Assembly: GCA_023213395.1 (NCBI GenBank)
Contig: CM041465.1
Location: 107,763,741-107,827,740, forward strand
Direction: 5' to 3'
Length of the DNA: 64,000 nt
Source: Cycas panzhihuaensis
Lineage: Eukaryota > Cycadophyta
Shown: in pieces, positions 42,717-53,540 of the stretch
How the letters are laid out: each line of letters starts with the position of its first letter
How positions within the stretch are numbered: the stretch's first letter is position 1
The notes under the pieces: generated by a model
Database searches by the model: none
Seen by the model: the letters and a program-made list of their open reading frames with translations, nothing else
Told to the model about the DNA's origin: nothing
Translations under genes and position numbers: made by a program

Positions 42717-45279
42717 ATGGAAACGATTAGGCCCAACCCAGTGAGTGGATTATCCCTTAGCCTTTCTATTTCATCAAATTTATTTAATGGATTTTTTATG
42801 GTTTTGTAGTTTATTTTAGGCCCTTTAGCGATAAATCAGGACCCCCTAAAGCTTGAATGAGGCCCATGGAAGGGGAGGACTAGGGTATTAGGTAACCCTA
42901 CTCCTAGTGGACCAAGTTTTTGTTGATTTAGATCATTTTTTTTAGATTTTTAGGGCACCCCCCTTTTGAGGGGGGGAATCCATGGCCCTGTGATAAAGAT
43001 CATGGTGTCACAAAGTTTACAGTAGGGTTGATAAGAAAATATAATTTTCTCAATAGGGCCCACATCAATATCTATGGTACCATAGATTTTGACATGGGGA
43101 AAAGGCTAGATAGGTGAAAAAAGAAGAAAAAAGGCATGATGGATGGGCTTGCTTAATCTCATAGAGCACAAGCCACCTAGAGGAGAGCATGACATGTGGT
43201 AGGGTGATTCAAAGATTTTCTAACTAATTTTCTTGGTTGTTTGTAGGTTGTCATCATGGTTGATAATAGTGAAAACATCAGTATGATAATAATGAGTTTT
43301 ATAAAGATGATTTCACAGTAGGAGAGGACAACCCTATGATGCTACATGCTCCTAAAGGTCATTACGATGCCTTAGTATGCATCTGACCAATGTCTCTTGG
43401 TTAATATTATCTTTGAGTGGGACAGATAGAGGCAAGTGTTCCACCTCCCATAGGTGGGAGATATCATCATCACACTCAGGGATATTAAGAGGATATTGAG
43501 CATACCATTAAAAGGGTATTGGGCATACTGTTAGGAGGTTATTGGGTGTATTATTAGGAGGCACACCAGCATCACTAGGTACATTACCCAGCACAAATGT
43601 TGCCCATAGGGAGGTAACCAGAAACTTTATAGGGCAAGGTAGGTAGGATCGATGAGGAGGGTTAATCTAGGCTATGGTTTTATCTAGAGTTCCTTAGGTG
43701 AGGAAACTTATTATAGTAGCTATTCTATTCTAGATCTCCCAGAAATAGAATTACAAAGACATTCCAAGAGGTTGGATGACCACTATCTAGAGGTGTGAGT
43801 TAGGCGAGAGGTTCAACTAGGTTGCCCTAATAGCACCCAACCTGACAGCATAGTTAGATCAGATATGGGTGGATGGGAGAGGAGGATTCTCCTACTATAC
43901 TCTACTATAGTGTTGATTCTTCGATCACTTTGGAGTGGTGGAGCTACCAAGAGGGCCACACCCCATCTTAACTAGGGCACCTATGGTCCATAGATGGCAG
44001 ACAAAGTTTAAGGGATCGAGGACCAGGTCCACATATGGTAGTTAGTGGTGGTGACATTGTTAGATTTGCTGACTTTAATAGACTTCATAATGGACACTTA
44101 AAGAGCAATCTACTAGGAGAGTGATGATGAGGGTAGAGAGCTGGGGGACAATCTTGATGAGGGTAGAGATGATGATGGAGGTAATAGAGGAGATGGGGTA
44201 GGTCCATTAGGAGTTGCAAGAGGTGAGGTAGGCCCATCAGCACCTGCAGGGCAAGACAAGCCACCATTAAGACCAACAGGCAGAGAGTGAGCTATAGGTA
44301 GAGATCCAACAGTAGTGGTAGCCATGGTGGTAGTGGCGGAGGTATCGATAACTATCATAGATAAAGGAGTCCCTAGAGAGAAGGGATTTGAGACAGGAGG
44401 CACTCTAATAGCCTAAGTAGTGGGTAAGGTAGTGCTAGAGGCTAAGGAGGTGGAGGTAATAACAGGGCATAGAGGAGCCAACCATCCCAAGAGGTGATTA
44501 TTTGGGTGAAGAAGCTAGCCATCCTAGGAGGTGAGATTTTATCCTGACTTAACATCCTTTCAATCACTAGTTGCTTAGATGATTTTATTAGATTTTGATG
44601 CTTATATATATACATTAGACTGATACATGGTATGTGTGGTTTGGTAGGGGTAGCAAATATGTTGAGGCTACTGGAGGTGATAGTTCGCAAGCTATTCCCC
44701 TAGGTTTACATAAAGGGATAGCCTCCCATTTTGGCTAGTGAGGAGCCTCAATCAGTAGGGCCACACATAGCAGTATTTGCTTCATTGGTTTAAGCAAGAA
44801 AAATATGGGTGGTGGAGTCCCAAGAGCTCCAAGCAAGGGTAAGACAGTTTTAGGGCACCCTAGATGGAGTTCGGGTGGAGAGGGACCAACTGGCAGTAGA
44901 GAGAGATACTCTGTAGGGATAGATCTAAGAACTAAAGGATTAAAGAGGAGGAGTAATAGGCCAGGATGTAGAGAGCAGGATCTAGATCACTATGTTAGAG
45001 GAGAGGCTTTGTGGAGTAGAGGGAGAAAGGGATCGTATCTAGGTGAGATACCATTAGTTGGTAGAGAAGATCGCTACTAGTTCATTACATAGCAGGTTAC
45101 ACACTCATACCATAGCGACGACCTAGAGGAGGCCTCGGGATGACGAGAGCAAGGTAGGGAACTCATATTGATGATGTAGGAGCTTGGCAGGTATGTGATC
45201 CCTTGGCAAGGGATCCCACAGACAAGTAGGCAATATCCCTTTTGAGGGCAAGGCATCGAGGAGTATTGTATACTATTGA
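42717..45279 (+). pseudogene. D: antisense PMD gene (antisense to D), many stops
   Basis: Exon 1 42717-42740 (METIRPNP, 24 nt). Intron 1 42741-43246 (GTGAGT...TAG). Exon 2 43247-44530 opens VVIMVDNSENISMIIMSF and carries the PMD signature GDIIITLRDIKRILSIPLKG near 43457-43520, then RVP-stop-VRKLIIVAILF, ISQK, and an acidic tail (DDEGRELGDNLDEGRDDDGG, about 44122-44181). Intron 2 44531-44647 (GTGAGA...TAG). Exon 3 (44648-45279) has VERDQLAVERDTL, ERLCGVEGERDRI and an SLHSRLHTHTIATT tail, a likely coiled coil plus Ser/Arg-rich end. The intron 1 palindrome near 43060-43095 (around atggtaccat) is retained. Same gene and order as C; about fifteen stops. Confidence 0.83.
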
Positions 45280-46083
45280 TTTTGGTTAGGAAAGTATTAG
45301 ACCTTCAGGGAGTTTCCACCATATATAGACACATGATTATACTCCTCCCTGAAAGGATTCTGGCTTTTTGAGGCATGATGCCTAGATGATGATGTATGAT
45401 ATGATTTTCTTATACCATATGATTTATATATATATAGATGAGTGTTAATTGGTACCCCATTTGACCTATGATGATGATGCTATGATGGATTTGTAATGTT
45501 ATTACTTTGTTGTATGGTTTGTTTATTGATGTGATGCATATAAAGATGAGTCTATACATATGGATATAAGTGCATATGTGAATAAGGGGTTATGCATTAT
45601 GATGGTTTTAGTTGTTTATTATGTGTGGTTTTTGTTATTAGATCATATGCGAATGATACTCATGCTTCCTTTCATGCAATACCACACTCGTAGTAGGCAC
45701 ACACAATCACCATAGATATTGATGATAGAATGTATAAAACTAGGAGGTGGTGCTTTACATGTCTGATGATGGAGCATAGTGGATATGTAAAGGAAGCAAC
45801 GATAAGGGAAATATAGATACTTAAGCAAAAGGCCCTGGTTAGGAACCAATTCCATGCTTGGAAGTGAAGGAAGTTTGCTTATCTAACTAGGAAAGGAGAG
45901 GTCTCCCTCGGGAGGGAAACAAGGGATGCAATACAAGCAATAAAATTAGAAAGATGAAGAGCCACTCTACACCATCATTCTACCTATGTCTAGGAGAAAT
46001 GGTGACACACTTAGAGTGGTAGTTTTGGCTCATTTTAGAGTGAGAGGGAAAGGTGTGCCTATCCCACTCAGGATTAGGAAGGG
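45280..46083 (-). other. D: spacer between INT and the extra gene
   Basis: AT-rich near 45400-45650 (3' flank of the plus-strand gene). On the minus strand the motif aatgagccaaaacta is at 46034-46020, just downstream of the INT stop. No coding region is supported. Confidence 0.55.
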
Positions 46084-47460
46084 TCACACATAGAACTTCT
46101 TTAGGAATTTCCCATTAATGCCTTTCTCAAATTCGAGACCCTCTAGAGTCGCTATCCTATAGGTGTCATTGTCAAGGCTCCTGAGAATAATGAAAGGACT
46201 GACCAATTAGGTCCAAATTTAGATAAGCATTCATGGGGATATTCAAGCTCGAGCACATAGTCCCTAGGATGCAAAGGGTAAGGATGAAGATGTTTATCAT
46301 ATATTCTTTGTGCCCTGGACTTGGAGGTGAGATTCTCTTGGTATGCCATCAAGCATCTCTTGTCTAAGTCTTTGAGCTCAAGGAGGTGGACCTAGAGATA
46401 GGATTCCTCATCAACGAGACCTCAAAGGGAAACATGTAAGGAGGGAATTTCAACTTCCAAAGGGAGGACTGCCTTAATTTCATACATAAGGGAGAATGAG
46501 GTCATCCTTGTAGCTATGTAAATGGAAGTACGATAAGCCCACAAAGCAGAAGGAAGTTGAAAGTGCCAATCCCTTTGGGATTGAGCAATACTTTTCTTCA
46601 AGATATTGCTAAGAATTTTGTTAAAAGATTAAATTTGGCCATTGGCCTAGGGGTAATAAGGAGAAGAGGTCTTATAGGATACTCTAAATTTCCCACAAAT
46701 CTCATCCATCTCCTTATTACAAAAAAGGAGTACCATTATTTGTGATTAGGATGTTAGGAACCCTAAATCAACAAATAATAGCTGGTAAATGAAGGTGGCT
46801 ATAGTCTTGTTGGTAATGGGAGACAAGGGGACTGGTTTAGCCCATTTAGTAAAGTACTCCATCATAGTTAAAATAAACTTGTATTGCGATGAGGAAGGAG
46901 GGGTTATGACTTCAATAAGGTCTAATCCCCATTGGGAAAAAGGTTGCAGAGAGATAATCAAGTGTAAGGTCTTAGAAGATGAATGGATGATGTTGCCATG
47001 CTCCTGATACCTATGACATCACAATGCATATGTGTGAGCATCCTTGAAAATAGATGGCTAGTAATAATCCATGTAGAGGATCCTCTGGGCCATGGATTGG
47101 CCCCCAAAGTGGAACCCACAAATGCTATTATGGCATTTGTAAAGTATCTAGTTCACCTCATCGAGGTTGACATAGTGAAGGAGGACCCCATTGAAGGATC
47201 TCTTATACAACACCTCCTCCATGAAGAAATATTGCCTAACAGTAGCCCTAACTTATGACCTCACCTTGTCACTAGTACCAAGATAATACTATTATTTAGT
47301 AAGGTTTTGTACAATATCCCCATACCATTCACTATTAGCTAATGTATGGGGCAAGGAGTCATCAATGAGAGCATTAGAAGAGTTAGGCATAGGTGCATTA
47401 GCTAGTTGCTCAATGACTACCATTCCCTTCTTCAATTTCCTATTGACAATTTGAAGGTCA
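46084..47460 (-). pseudogene. pol: D: integrase, decayed
   Basis: Minus strand. The C-terminus has KSRAQRIYDKHLHPYPLHPR and DYVLELEYPHECLSKF, ending at the TGA of 46086-46084. The core start reads PFSQWGLDLIEVITPPSSSQ (first catalytic Asp), YKFILTMMEYFTKWAKPVPL and NKTIATFIYQLLFVDLG. The late motif of the DWHFQLPSALW kind is visible near 46540-46580. Further right come remnants of the zinc-binding part and the RNase H-INT tether (NRKLKKGMVVIEQLANAP, about 47385-47445). Multiple stops. Confidence 0.82.
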
Positions 47461-47830
47461 TATTCTTGAAGGAGGAAAATCCATTTGCTAGTCCTACCAG
47501 TTAAGTCTAATCAAGTTAAGAGGTATCTCAAGGGATCAGATTGGATGATCACTTGAATGGTGTTATTGAGTAAGTAATACCTAAATTTCTTGGCTATTTT
47601 AGCGGGAGTAGTTAAACTTAGTAGTAATTAGCATATGGCTAATGAAATAGATGGCTCGCTCAGTTCCTGAATCATCCTCTTAAGTGAGTATAGCCCCCAA
47701 GGATTCATCGATAGCTGAGGTGTAGAGGATAAAGGGACAATTAAAGAGAGGGGATGCCAAGATCAAAACAGAAGCTAAGGCTCTTTTGAGCTCTTGGAAA
47801 GCTTCATGGGCCTTAGGAGACCACATAAAT
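47461..47830 (-). pseudogene. pol: D: Ty3-type RNase H, decayed
   Basis: The minus-strand frame at 47680-47910 reads PFMWSPKAHEAFQELKRALA, SVLILASPLFNCPFILYTSA and IDESLGAILT before a stop. After it the AIYFISHMLITTKFNYSR-like part and KYYLLNNTIQVIIQSDPLRY can be read in neighbouring frames. Position and sequence match gRNH in A and C. Confidence 0.78.
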
Positions 47831-48620
47831 GGGGCTCCTTTCTTCAATAAACTAGTAAGGGGTTTAGTGTTTATGGAAAAGTTTGCTAAGAAATACCTAA
47901 GGAAACGCAACCTACCTAAAAATAACTTGATTTAATACTACATCTTGGGCAGAGGTGTGTCAAGGATGGCCTTGACCTTATCAGGGTTAATATGGATTCC
48001 TTGTTTAGAAATGAGGAAACCTAGGAGTTTGCTAGTTATTACGACAAACACACATTTGAAATGGTTTAGGCTAACGTGGTATTTGTGGCATCTAGTAAAT
48101 ATGGCATGCAAAACCTTAAGGTGATGTGCCCTTTTACGAGATGTCATCCATAAAGACCTTAAGGGTTTTGTTTATTAGGTCATAGAAGATGAACTACATT
48201 ACTCTTTAGTAAGTGGCATCTATATTTTTTAGTCTAAAGGGCATTGCTTTGTATGCAAAGGTATCCTAAGGAGTAGTGAAGGCCATTTTTTTATGGTCTT
48301 TGGGAGAAATCTACATTTGGTTGTAACTAGAGAAGCCATCCATTAAGGACATGACTTCAAATCCAGTGGTATGATCGATGATTTAATCGATAGAAGGTAA
48401 GAGGAAGATATCTTTGGGATATGCATTATTGATATCTTAGAAATTGATACATATCTAGATCATTCTATTCTTTTTAACAACGAGAATGATATTAGAGACC
48501 CACTTAGGGTAATCGATGGAAGTGATCAACCCTATGTTTAAGATCTTTTTAACTTCCATCTTGATGGCAGTAGATAGCTTAAGATGGAGGGGGCACTGCT
48601 TTTGTCACATAGGGCGAGTG
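47831..48620 (-). pseudogene. pol: D: reverse transcriptase, decayed
   Basis: Thumb region LNHFKCVFVVITSKLLGFLI and KQGIHINPDKVKAILDTPLP (47938-48060). The catalytic stretch KVFMDDIS is near 48142-48165 (Phe-Met-Asp-Asp, again no Tyr). The palm and fingers up to about 48600 read DYPKWVSNIIL and related pieces in changing frames. The copy is inactive. Confidence 0.8.
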
Positions 48621-48784
48621 CCCAGGATAGTGATAAGATTGTGGGTGATGATGGAGGGATCTATTCCCTTCATATCAGTGTAATCCCATGTAAAACATCA
48701 CAAAATTCTTGAAAAAGGAGGGTTTATTCCTTCATTTCTTTAGAGGAACATTTTGCTTCCACCTTGATGACTTTGCTTGGGGTG
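48621..48784 (-). pseudogene. pol: D: end of protease-RT linker, left of the solo LTR
   Basis: The minus strand aligns with C 29790-29960 just before RT (kdivl-type stretch, then VEAKCSSKEMKE). The solo LTR separates it from the rest of the linker at 49439. Confidence 0.6.
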
Positions 48785-48789
48785 AGGAC
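48785..48789 (+). repeat. Target site duplication of the solo LTR, left copy (AGGAC)
   Basis: Identical five bases follow the LTR at 49434-49438. Confidence 0.88.
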
Positions 48790-49433
48790 TGTTGAGAATA
48801 CAAGGTCCCAAACCTTAAACTGCCACAAGATCTAAACTATTTTGTAACTAGTTACAGGAATTGAAACTAAAATTTAACATGCAAGTTTTAAAATCAGAGA
48901 TAATACAATAACATCAATATGAAATCCAAACATCATATATGTACCCGATATAACGTGGTAAAACCCTAATAATGTGCTAGGGAAACATCCACACAGGAAA
49001 GGTATCGATCTTTATTATTGTAGAATGGAGAAAAAGTACATCTCAGCGGCAGAGTGCTCTCTAGAACAACAACCAGTCACTGCCCTGATCATAGTACATT
49101 ACATTACATACAACATATTAAGAAAAACCATAAACTAGGCTACATGAGAGGGTCATCCAAGGCATAAATCTTAGCCATATGATCTAGGGTATTTGTATCA
49201 AACGACCATGATTCTCTTTATAATTTAATATAGTTTACAGGGCTAATTTTTTGGGTTGGGGGATATCACCCCTGAACCCCCTCTTAGTGATGAGCATTCC
49301 ACTCCGCTTGCACCCCCAGGCCAAGGGGGACTCCCGCCCCCCTTGGAACCCCCCAAGAAAGATTAGGGAGGGAAACCGCCCACCAACATACCAAAATTTT
49401 AGCCTCAAACTATTGTTATCACAATATCCAACA
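48790..49433. mobile_element. Solo LTR (644 bp) of an unrelated, probably Ty1/copia-like element
   Basis: Begins tgttg and ends caaca (5-bp terminal inverted repeat), flanked by AGGAC on both sides, and interrupts D's pol linker so that the linker rejoins cleanly when it is removed. It contains aacgtggtaaaaccc, a string typical of plant copia LTRs. No internal region, PBS or coding sequence is present, as expected after LTR-LTR recombination. A G/C-rich stretch at 49255-49380 contrasts with the AT-rich rest. Orientation is uncertain; family assignment is inference. Confidence 0.8.
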
Positions 49434-49438
49434 AGGAC
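49434..49438 (+). repeat. Target site duplication of the solo LTR, right copy (AGGAC)
   Basis: Matches 48785-48789. Confidence 0.88.
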
Positions 49439-50990
49439 AATGTCCTTAGTTGCTCCCATAAACATGGCATTTCGCTCCTTGAAATGAAGGGGGGCTTGGT
49501 TAATAGGAAGGGATGAAGAAGAACTAAGTTGACTTAGGTTGGTTATGGGGGGTAACCAACTAAGAGGAAGGTTGGGTAAAGAGCCCACTAAATGCTCTAA
49601 CAACGCCTCATCATTTTTGAAGTAGTTTACCCCATGGATAGTTATGCATATAGAAGATGAGGAATGGGAAGTGAGAGGAGTGGCAAGCCCATAGTCATCA
49701 ACCCATCACTTAATGTAGTTAAGGGACTCTTTAGAAGAGTTAGAGGGCAATCTCCTATGATGTATAACAAGAGGTTGCCTAGCCTCATCACTTGAGGAGG
49801 GTGATGAGATGGAAGGCAAACTGGCATGGGAGGTCACATGAGAGATAGGAATCGCCACATGTGACTCAGTTAGAGGACTAGGCTCCTTAATGAAAGGGGT
49901 TCCAAGTCAGGATCTAGAATGAAGTAAGCACTCCCTACTTGTGTTTAGGAGGGATATAGGATGAGGAAGGTCCTTATCCTTACCAATAGACTTGTTGTTT
50001 CTCAAAACGGTGAGGTACCCATAGCTCCCTATACCAATAGAGGCAAAATGAATAAGGTTAGAAGAAGAAAGTGAGGGACCTTCCTTTAGGCAAGATGTGC
50101 TAGGGATGTTAATTGTACAAGAAGAAGCGTGAGTGGATGGGCCTTTGTTACCCTTTACTGGATCATGAACCACTTGATGGGACTAGTATGATTATTTAAT
50201 ATAAGGAGGCTACCAGGAAACAACCTCCATTCATCCTTCGTGGACGAATTTGAGCTATCCCCAACAAGACGAATATACAACTCCCATTTGATCAAGCCAT
50301 GGGCATCCCAATAGAAGGTTGTAGTCCATGTCTACATTGAGGACCATAATATTGATAAGGATAGTTTTGTCCTCAAGGGTAAGGGGAATGGAAACAAACC
50401 CTAAAGGTGTTTTCTCACTACCATGTAGCCTTGACAATGCCATGAGACTAGCTCAAGAGTAGCTATACCTAGCTCCTACATAATGCATAAAGGTATAGTG
50501 TTAATGAAAAAACCATTGTATATAATAGTCCTTTAGAGAGTACACTTGGGAGTGTCTATAGATATGGTGAAAGGGTAGTTCCATTAGCATTCCCTTTTAT
50601 TAGTTGGGGGGAGATCTTTAAGGTCAAAAAAGATGATGGGTTCCCAACTTAGGAAAACATCCAAATCATGGATGGATGCATCCACCAACCCTAAAGTCTC
50701 TAAGAGGAGAGCACATTACTCTAGACAACTCCTCAAGACATCCATCATAGACATCCTGACAGCCATGGTATGAAGTTCATCAATGATGGAGAAGGGTTTC
50801 CCTCTCCTAGTAGATTGGGGAAGCGCCCTTTAGAAATCATAATGACCCAAGTGAACATGGATGGTCTTAGAGAGCAGAGGAATCTTAGAAGGAGGGTTAT
50901 CCAAGGGATGATGAATCTGGGAAGAGGAAGATATGCCCATGGCCTCTTAGGCCACTTGAGACTGAGTCAAACCATATAGTGGTATGGTCT
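49439..50990 (-). pseudogene. pol: D: protease and protease-RT linker
   Basis: Minus strand from about 50990: lead-in with IMDVLRSCLE-like sequence (50740-50700), an active-site region of the IYNGFFINTIPLCIM kind where the catalytic Asp-Asn-Gly of B and C has become Tyr-Asn-Gly, then DYNLLLGCPWLDQMGVVYSS (50255-50320). The variable Ser-rich linker follows (HASSCTINIPSTSCLKEGPS; NNKSIGKDKDLPH), then the end block EALLEHLVGSLPNLPLS (49550-49600). Stops and frame changes throughout. Confidence 0.75.
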
Positions 50991-53450
50991 CAAGCATCTG
51001 ATTAACTCTCTTTCCTTTATTCTGGGACCGAGAGGGCAAAAGGGTTTGATGGTGAGAACTAAAAGAAGAGGAGGAGCCTATTGCCCTCTTCCCCTTAGCT
51101 TGTGTGGGATGACATTTAGAAGATCTTCCCCTATTATGATTCCCCTTTTACTGGGTGTGCTAATCTCATTCCCTGTGTTTAAGGAATGGATTTCTATGGA
51201 TGATTAGGTTGGGCCTAAATGCTCGTTTGGGAGAGGAATCACGATGTGGAGTGGGTTTAAAATGTTGCACCCTACATTGTGAATCCTCATGAAATCATTC
51301 ACCATGGATAGAGGAACACTTCTTCTCTAAGAAAGGTTTGGTCTTCCTTATTTGAGAAGAATAAATATTTCCATCCTTGGGAGGTGCTGCTTGGGAAGCC
51401 TGATGAAAGGTCTATAATAGTTTGGCAATGGGGGAGGATCTTAGAGCTTAAGCTCGTTCATCATACATTCAAATAAACATGTGGAGGAGGTCAAGGGATC
51501 CAAAGTCTCCTCCATTGAGTAGGTTGAAGACTTTGGGAGTTGTTAGGGTTTAATGTTACGAGATGAAGGAGGTGCCTCACGTCATTATGATGGTTTGAAA
51601 GGTTTCTTAAGACCTACTTAGATCTCAATAGCCTCAAGATCCAAGCACTTTGATATGGAAGAGTCACATGTTGTTGCCCCCATTTTAAGGACCTCAACAT
51701 ATACCTCAGGATGAAGGGCATTCACAAAGAGATCCCTTTTAAGTTCCTCAGGTAATGTGGCCTTCGTGGAGTGAAGGAGATCATGAAAATGCCTAACAAA
51801 GTCATGATTCATCTCCTCATGACCTTGTTTAAGGGATAGTAAATATTTCATTCCACCTCAAAGGAATGGGAAACATCAAAATAGTTGAAGAACTCATATG
51901 CAAGTTGTTGGAATAAATGAATCGAATGAGCAGGGAGGCGATAGAACCACTTAAGGGCATTGCCCTATAAGGAACATAGAAAGAGCTTCATTAGGATGTG
52001 ATCTTAGGCGTAATAATTGATACATACCATGTAGAAACTTCTGACATGCTCAGTTGGGTCTTATAAAGAGGTCCCATCAAACTTAGGTACCTCAGGAGGA
52101 TGAGGCAGTAAGTTGGTCCTTAATACCTCAATGGACAAAGGGGTTGACCTAGAGTCAACGAAGGGATGGGCCTTTGGCTGAACTGTCAAGTCAACAAAAG
52201 ATGAAGGAGGATATGGGCATGGATGCTTAAATCCTCCTTGAGAGGTCTAACTAAAATGGGGATATAAACTCCCTCCCACTTAGTGGGAAGGGACTAATCC
52301 CATATGTGAAGGAACTAGGAGAGAGTAGATAGGTAGGAAGGACCTATTCCCCCTTGAAGATATGCTCCTTGTTTAAAGGGGACTTGGGAAAAGGAGCCTT
52401 GAGGAGGGATTTGTCCTCCTTGCAAAGGCACTGCATATGGGGTGACATAAGAAGCTAAAGTAAATGGGTGTGGGACTGAATTCAGCCCATATGGACCACC
52501 TATAGGTGGTGCAATGCCATATGGATGGAGGGAGTCTACCCCATAGATAGGAAGGGGATTTCCTTTTCTATTCCTCTATAGTTGGGAAGTGTATCCTAGG
52601 GCCACGTAAAGAGAGGGATCCTAGGTTAGGGTTGAGAGCATGTGGGGATTTGCCTCACATGACTAGAAGAAGGGGGATATGTAGGCCCCCTAGGTCGAGT
52701 AAGAGGCGAGTAGACCAAGGTTGGTTGAGGCATGGTCACTTGGCTAGAAGGAGGTATACTCAACCCAATTTAAGAAGTGGGTATACCTTGAGTGGTCCTT
52801 AAAGGATGGGGGACATACGAAGAAGAGGAAACAATGAGGGATGGCCCTATTATATATATTAAAGGTAAATGAGAAGACTATAGGGGTGTGGATGAGGAAG
52901 AGGAGGGTGCTATGCTACTCAAGATGCTCTCTAGCCACTTTGGAGGTGGTTGGAGACTTGCATCTTGGAAGCATTGATGTAGCACATCCACCACATCTGC
53001 AGGAGGGGTTCCTACTTACTCATATGAGGTTGAAGGCTCCTCATATGAAGTATACCCCGCAAGGAAATCCTCATAGGCACTCTCACCAAGGTGGTGGTTT
53101 GCCATGGTTGAAGAAGTTCCCACATCATGTGCCCAAAGATGGTAGATACTTAGGTGCTCTTGCTCACTTTGATAGAAAATGGGATCATCACCCTCTTGGG
53201 TAGGATCCTAGAAAGAGGTTGAAGGTTGTTATTGAGTTTCAGAAACATAGGCATGATAAGCCCATTCTGAAGAGAATCCCCCCATAGTTGATTTAGAATT
53301 AGACAAAGGAAGGGGAGAATAGGGTGACTTCCAAATAAAGAGGAAGACCTTGTAAATAATGGGAGAACCATCACATTCAAGTTCCTCTCTAAGATTTGGA
53401 AGAAAGAGAGGCAAGTAGAGTAGAGGATGTTGGGGGTTACCCAACGAATC
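50991..53450 (-). pseudogene. gag: D: gag, decayed
   Basis: The minus strand starts near 53444 with LPLFLPNLREELECDG and MGGFSSEWAYHAYVSETQ, matching B's MEGYSFDWAYHTSTLETH. The capsid-like region gives SLKQGHEEMNHDFVRHFHDL, LHSTKATLPEELKRDLFVNA and LHPEVYVEVLKMGATTCDSS (51618-51851). A worn zinc-knuckle region (KKCSSIHGE) is near 51300-51330. Frameshifts and stops throughout. Confidence 0.8.
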
Positions 53451-53522
53451 AAGAAGGGATGCTAAAAAGAGAGAGGTAATGCTAACCCAAAGGAAACTAG
53501 AATGGTTCCTCTACTAACAGGT

Positions 53523-53539
53523 CCCTAGTATACTTTCCA
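53523..53539 (-). other. D: primer binding site, mutated
   Basis: Minus strand tggaaagtatactaggg, one base after the LTR end. It is a diverged form of tggtgaccatattgggg in B. Confidence 0.5.
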
Positions 53540-53540
53540 G

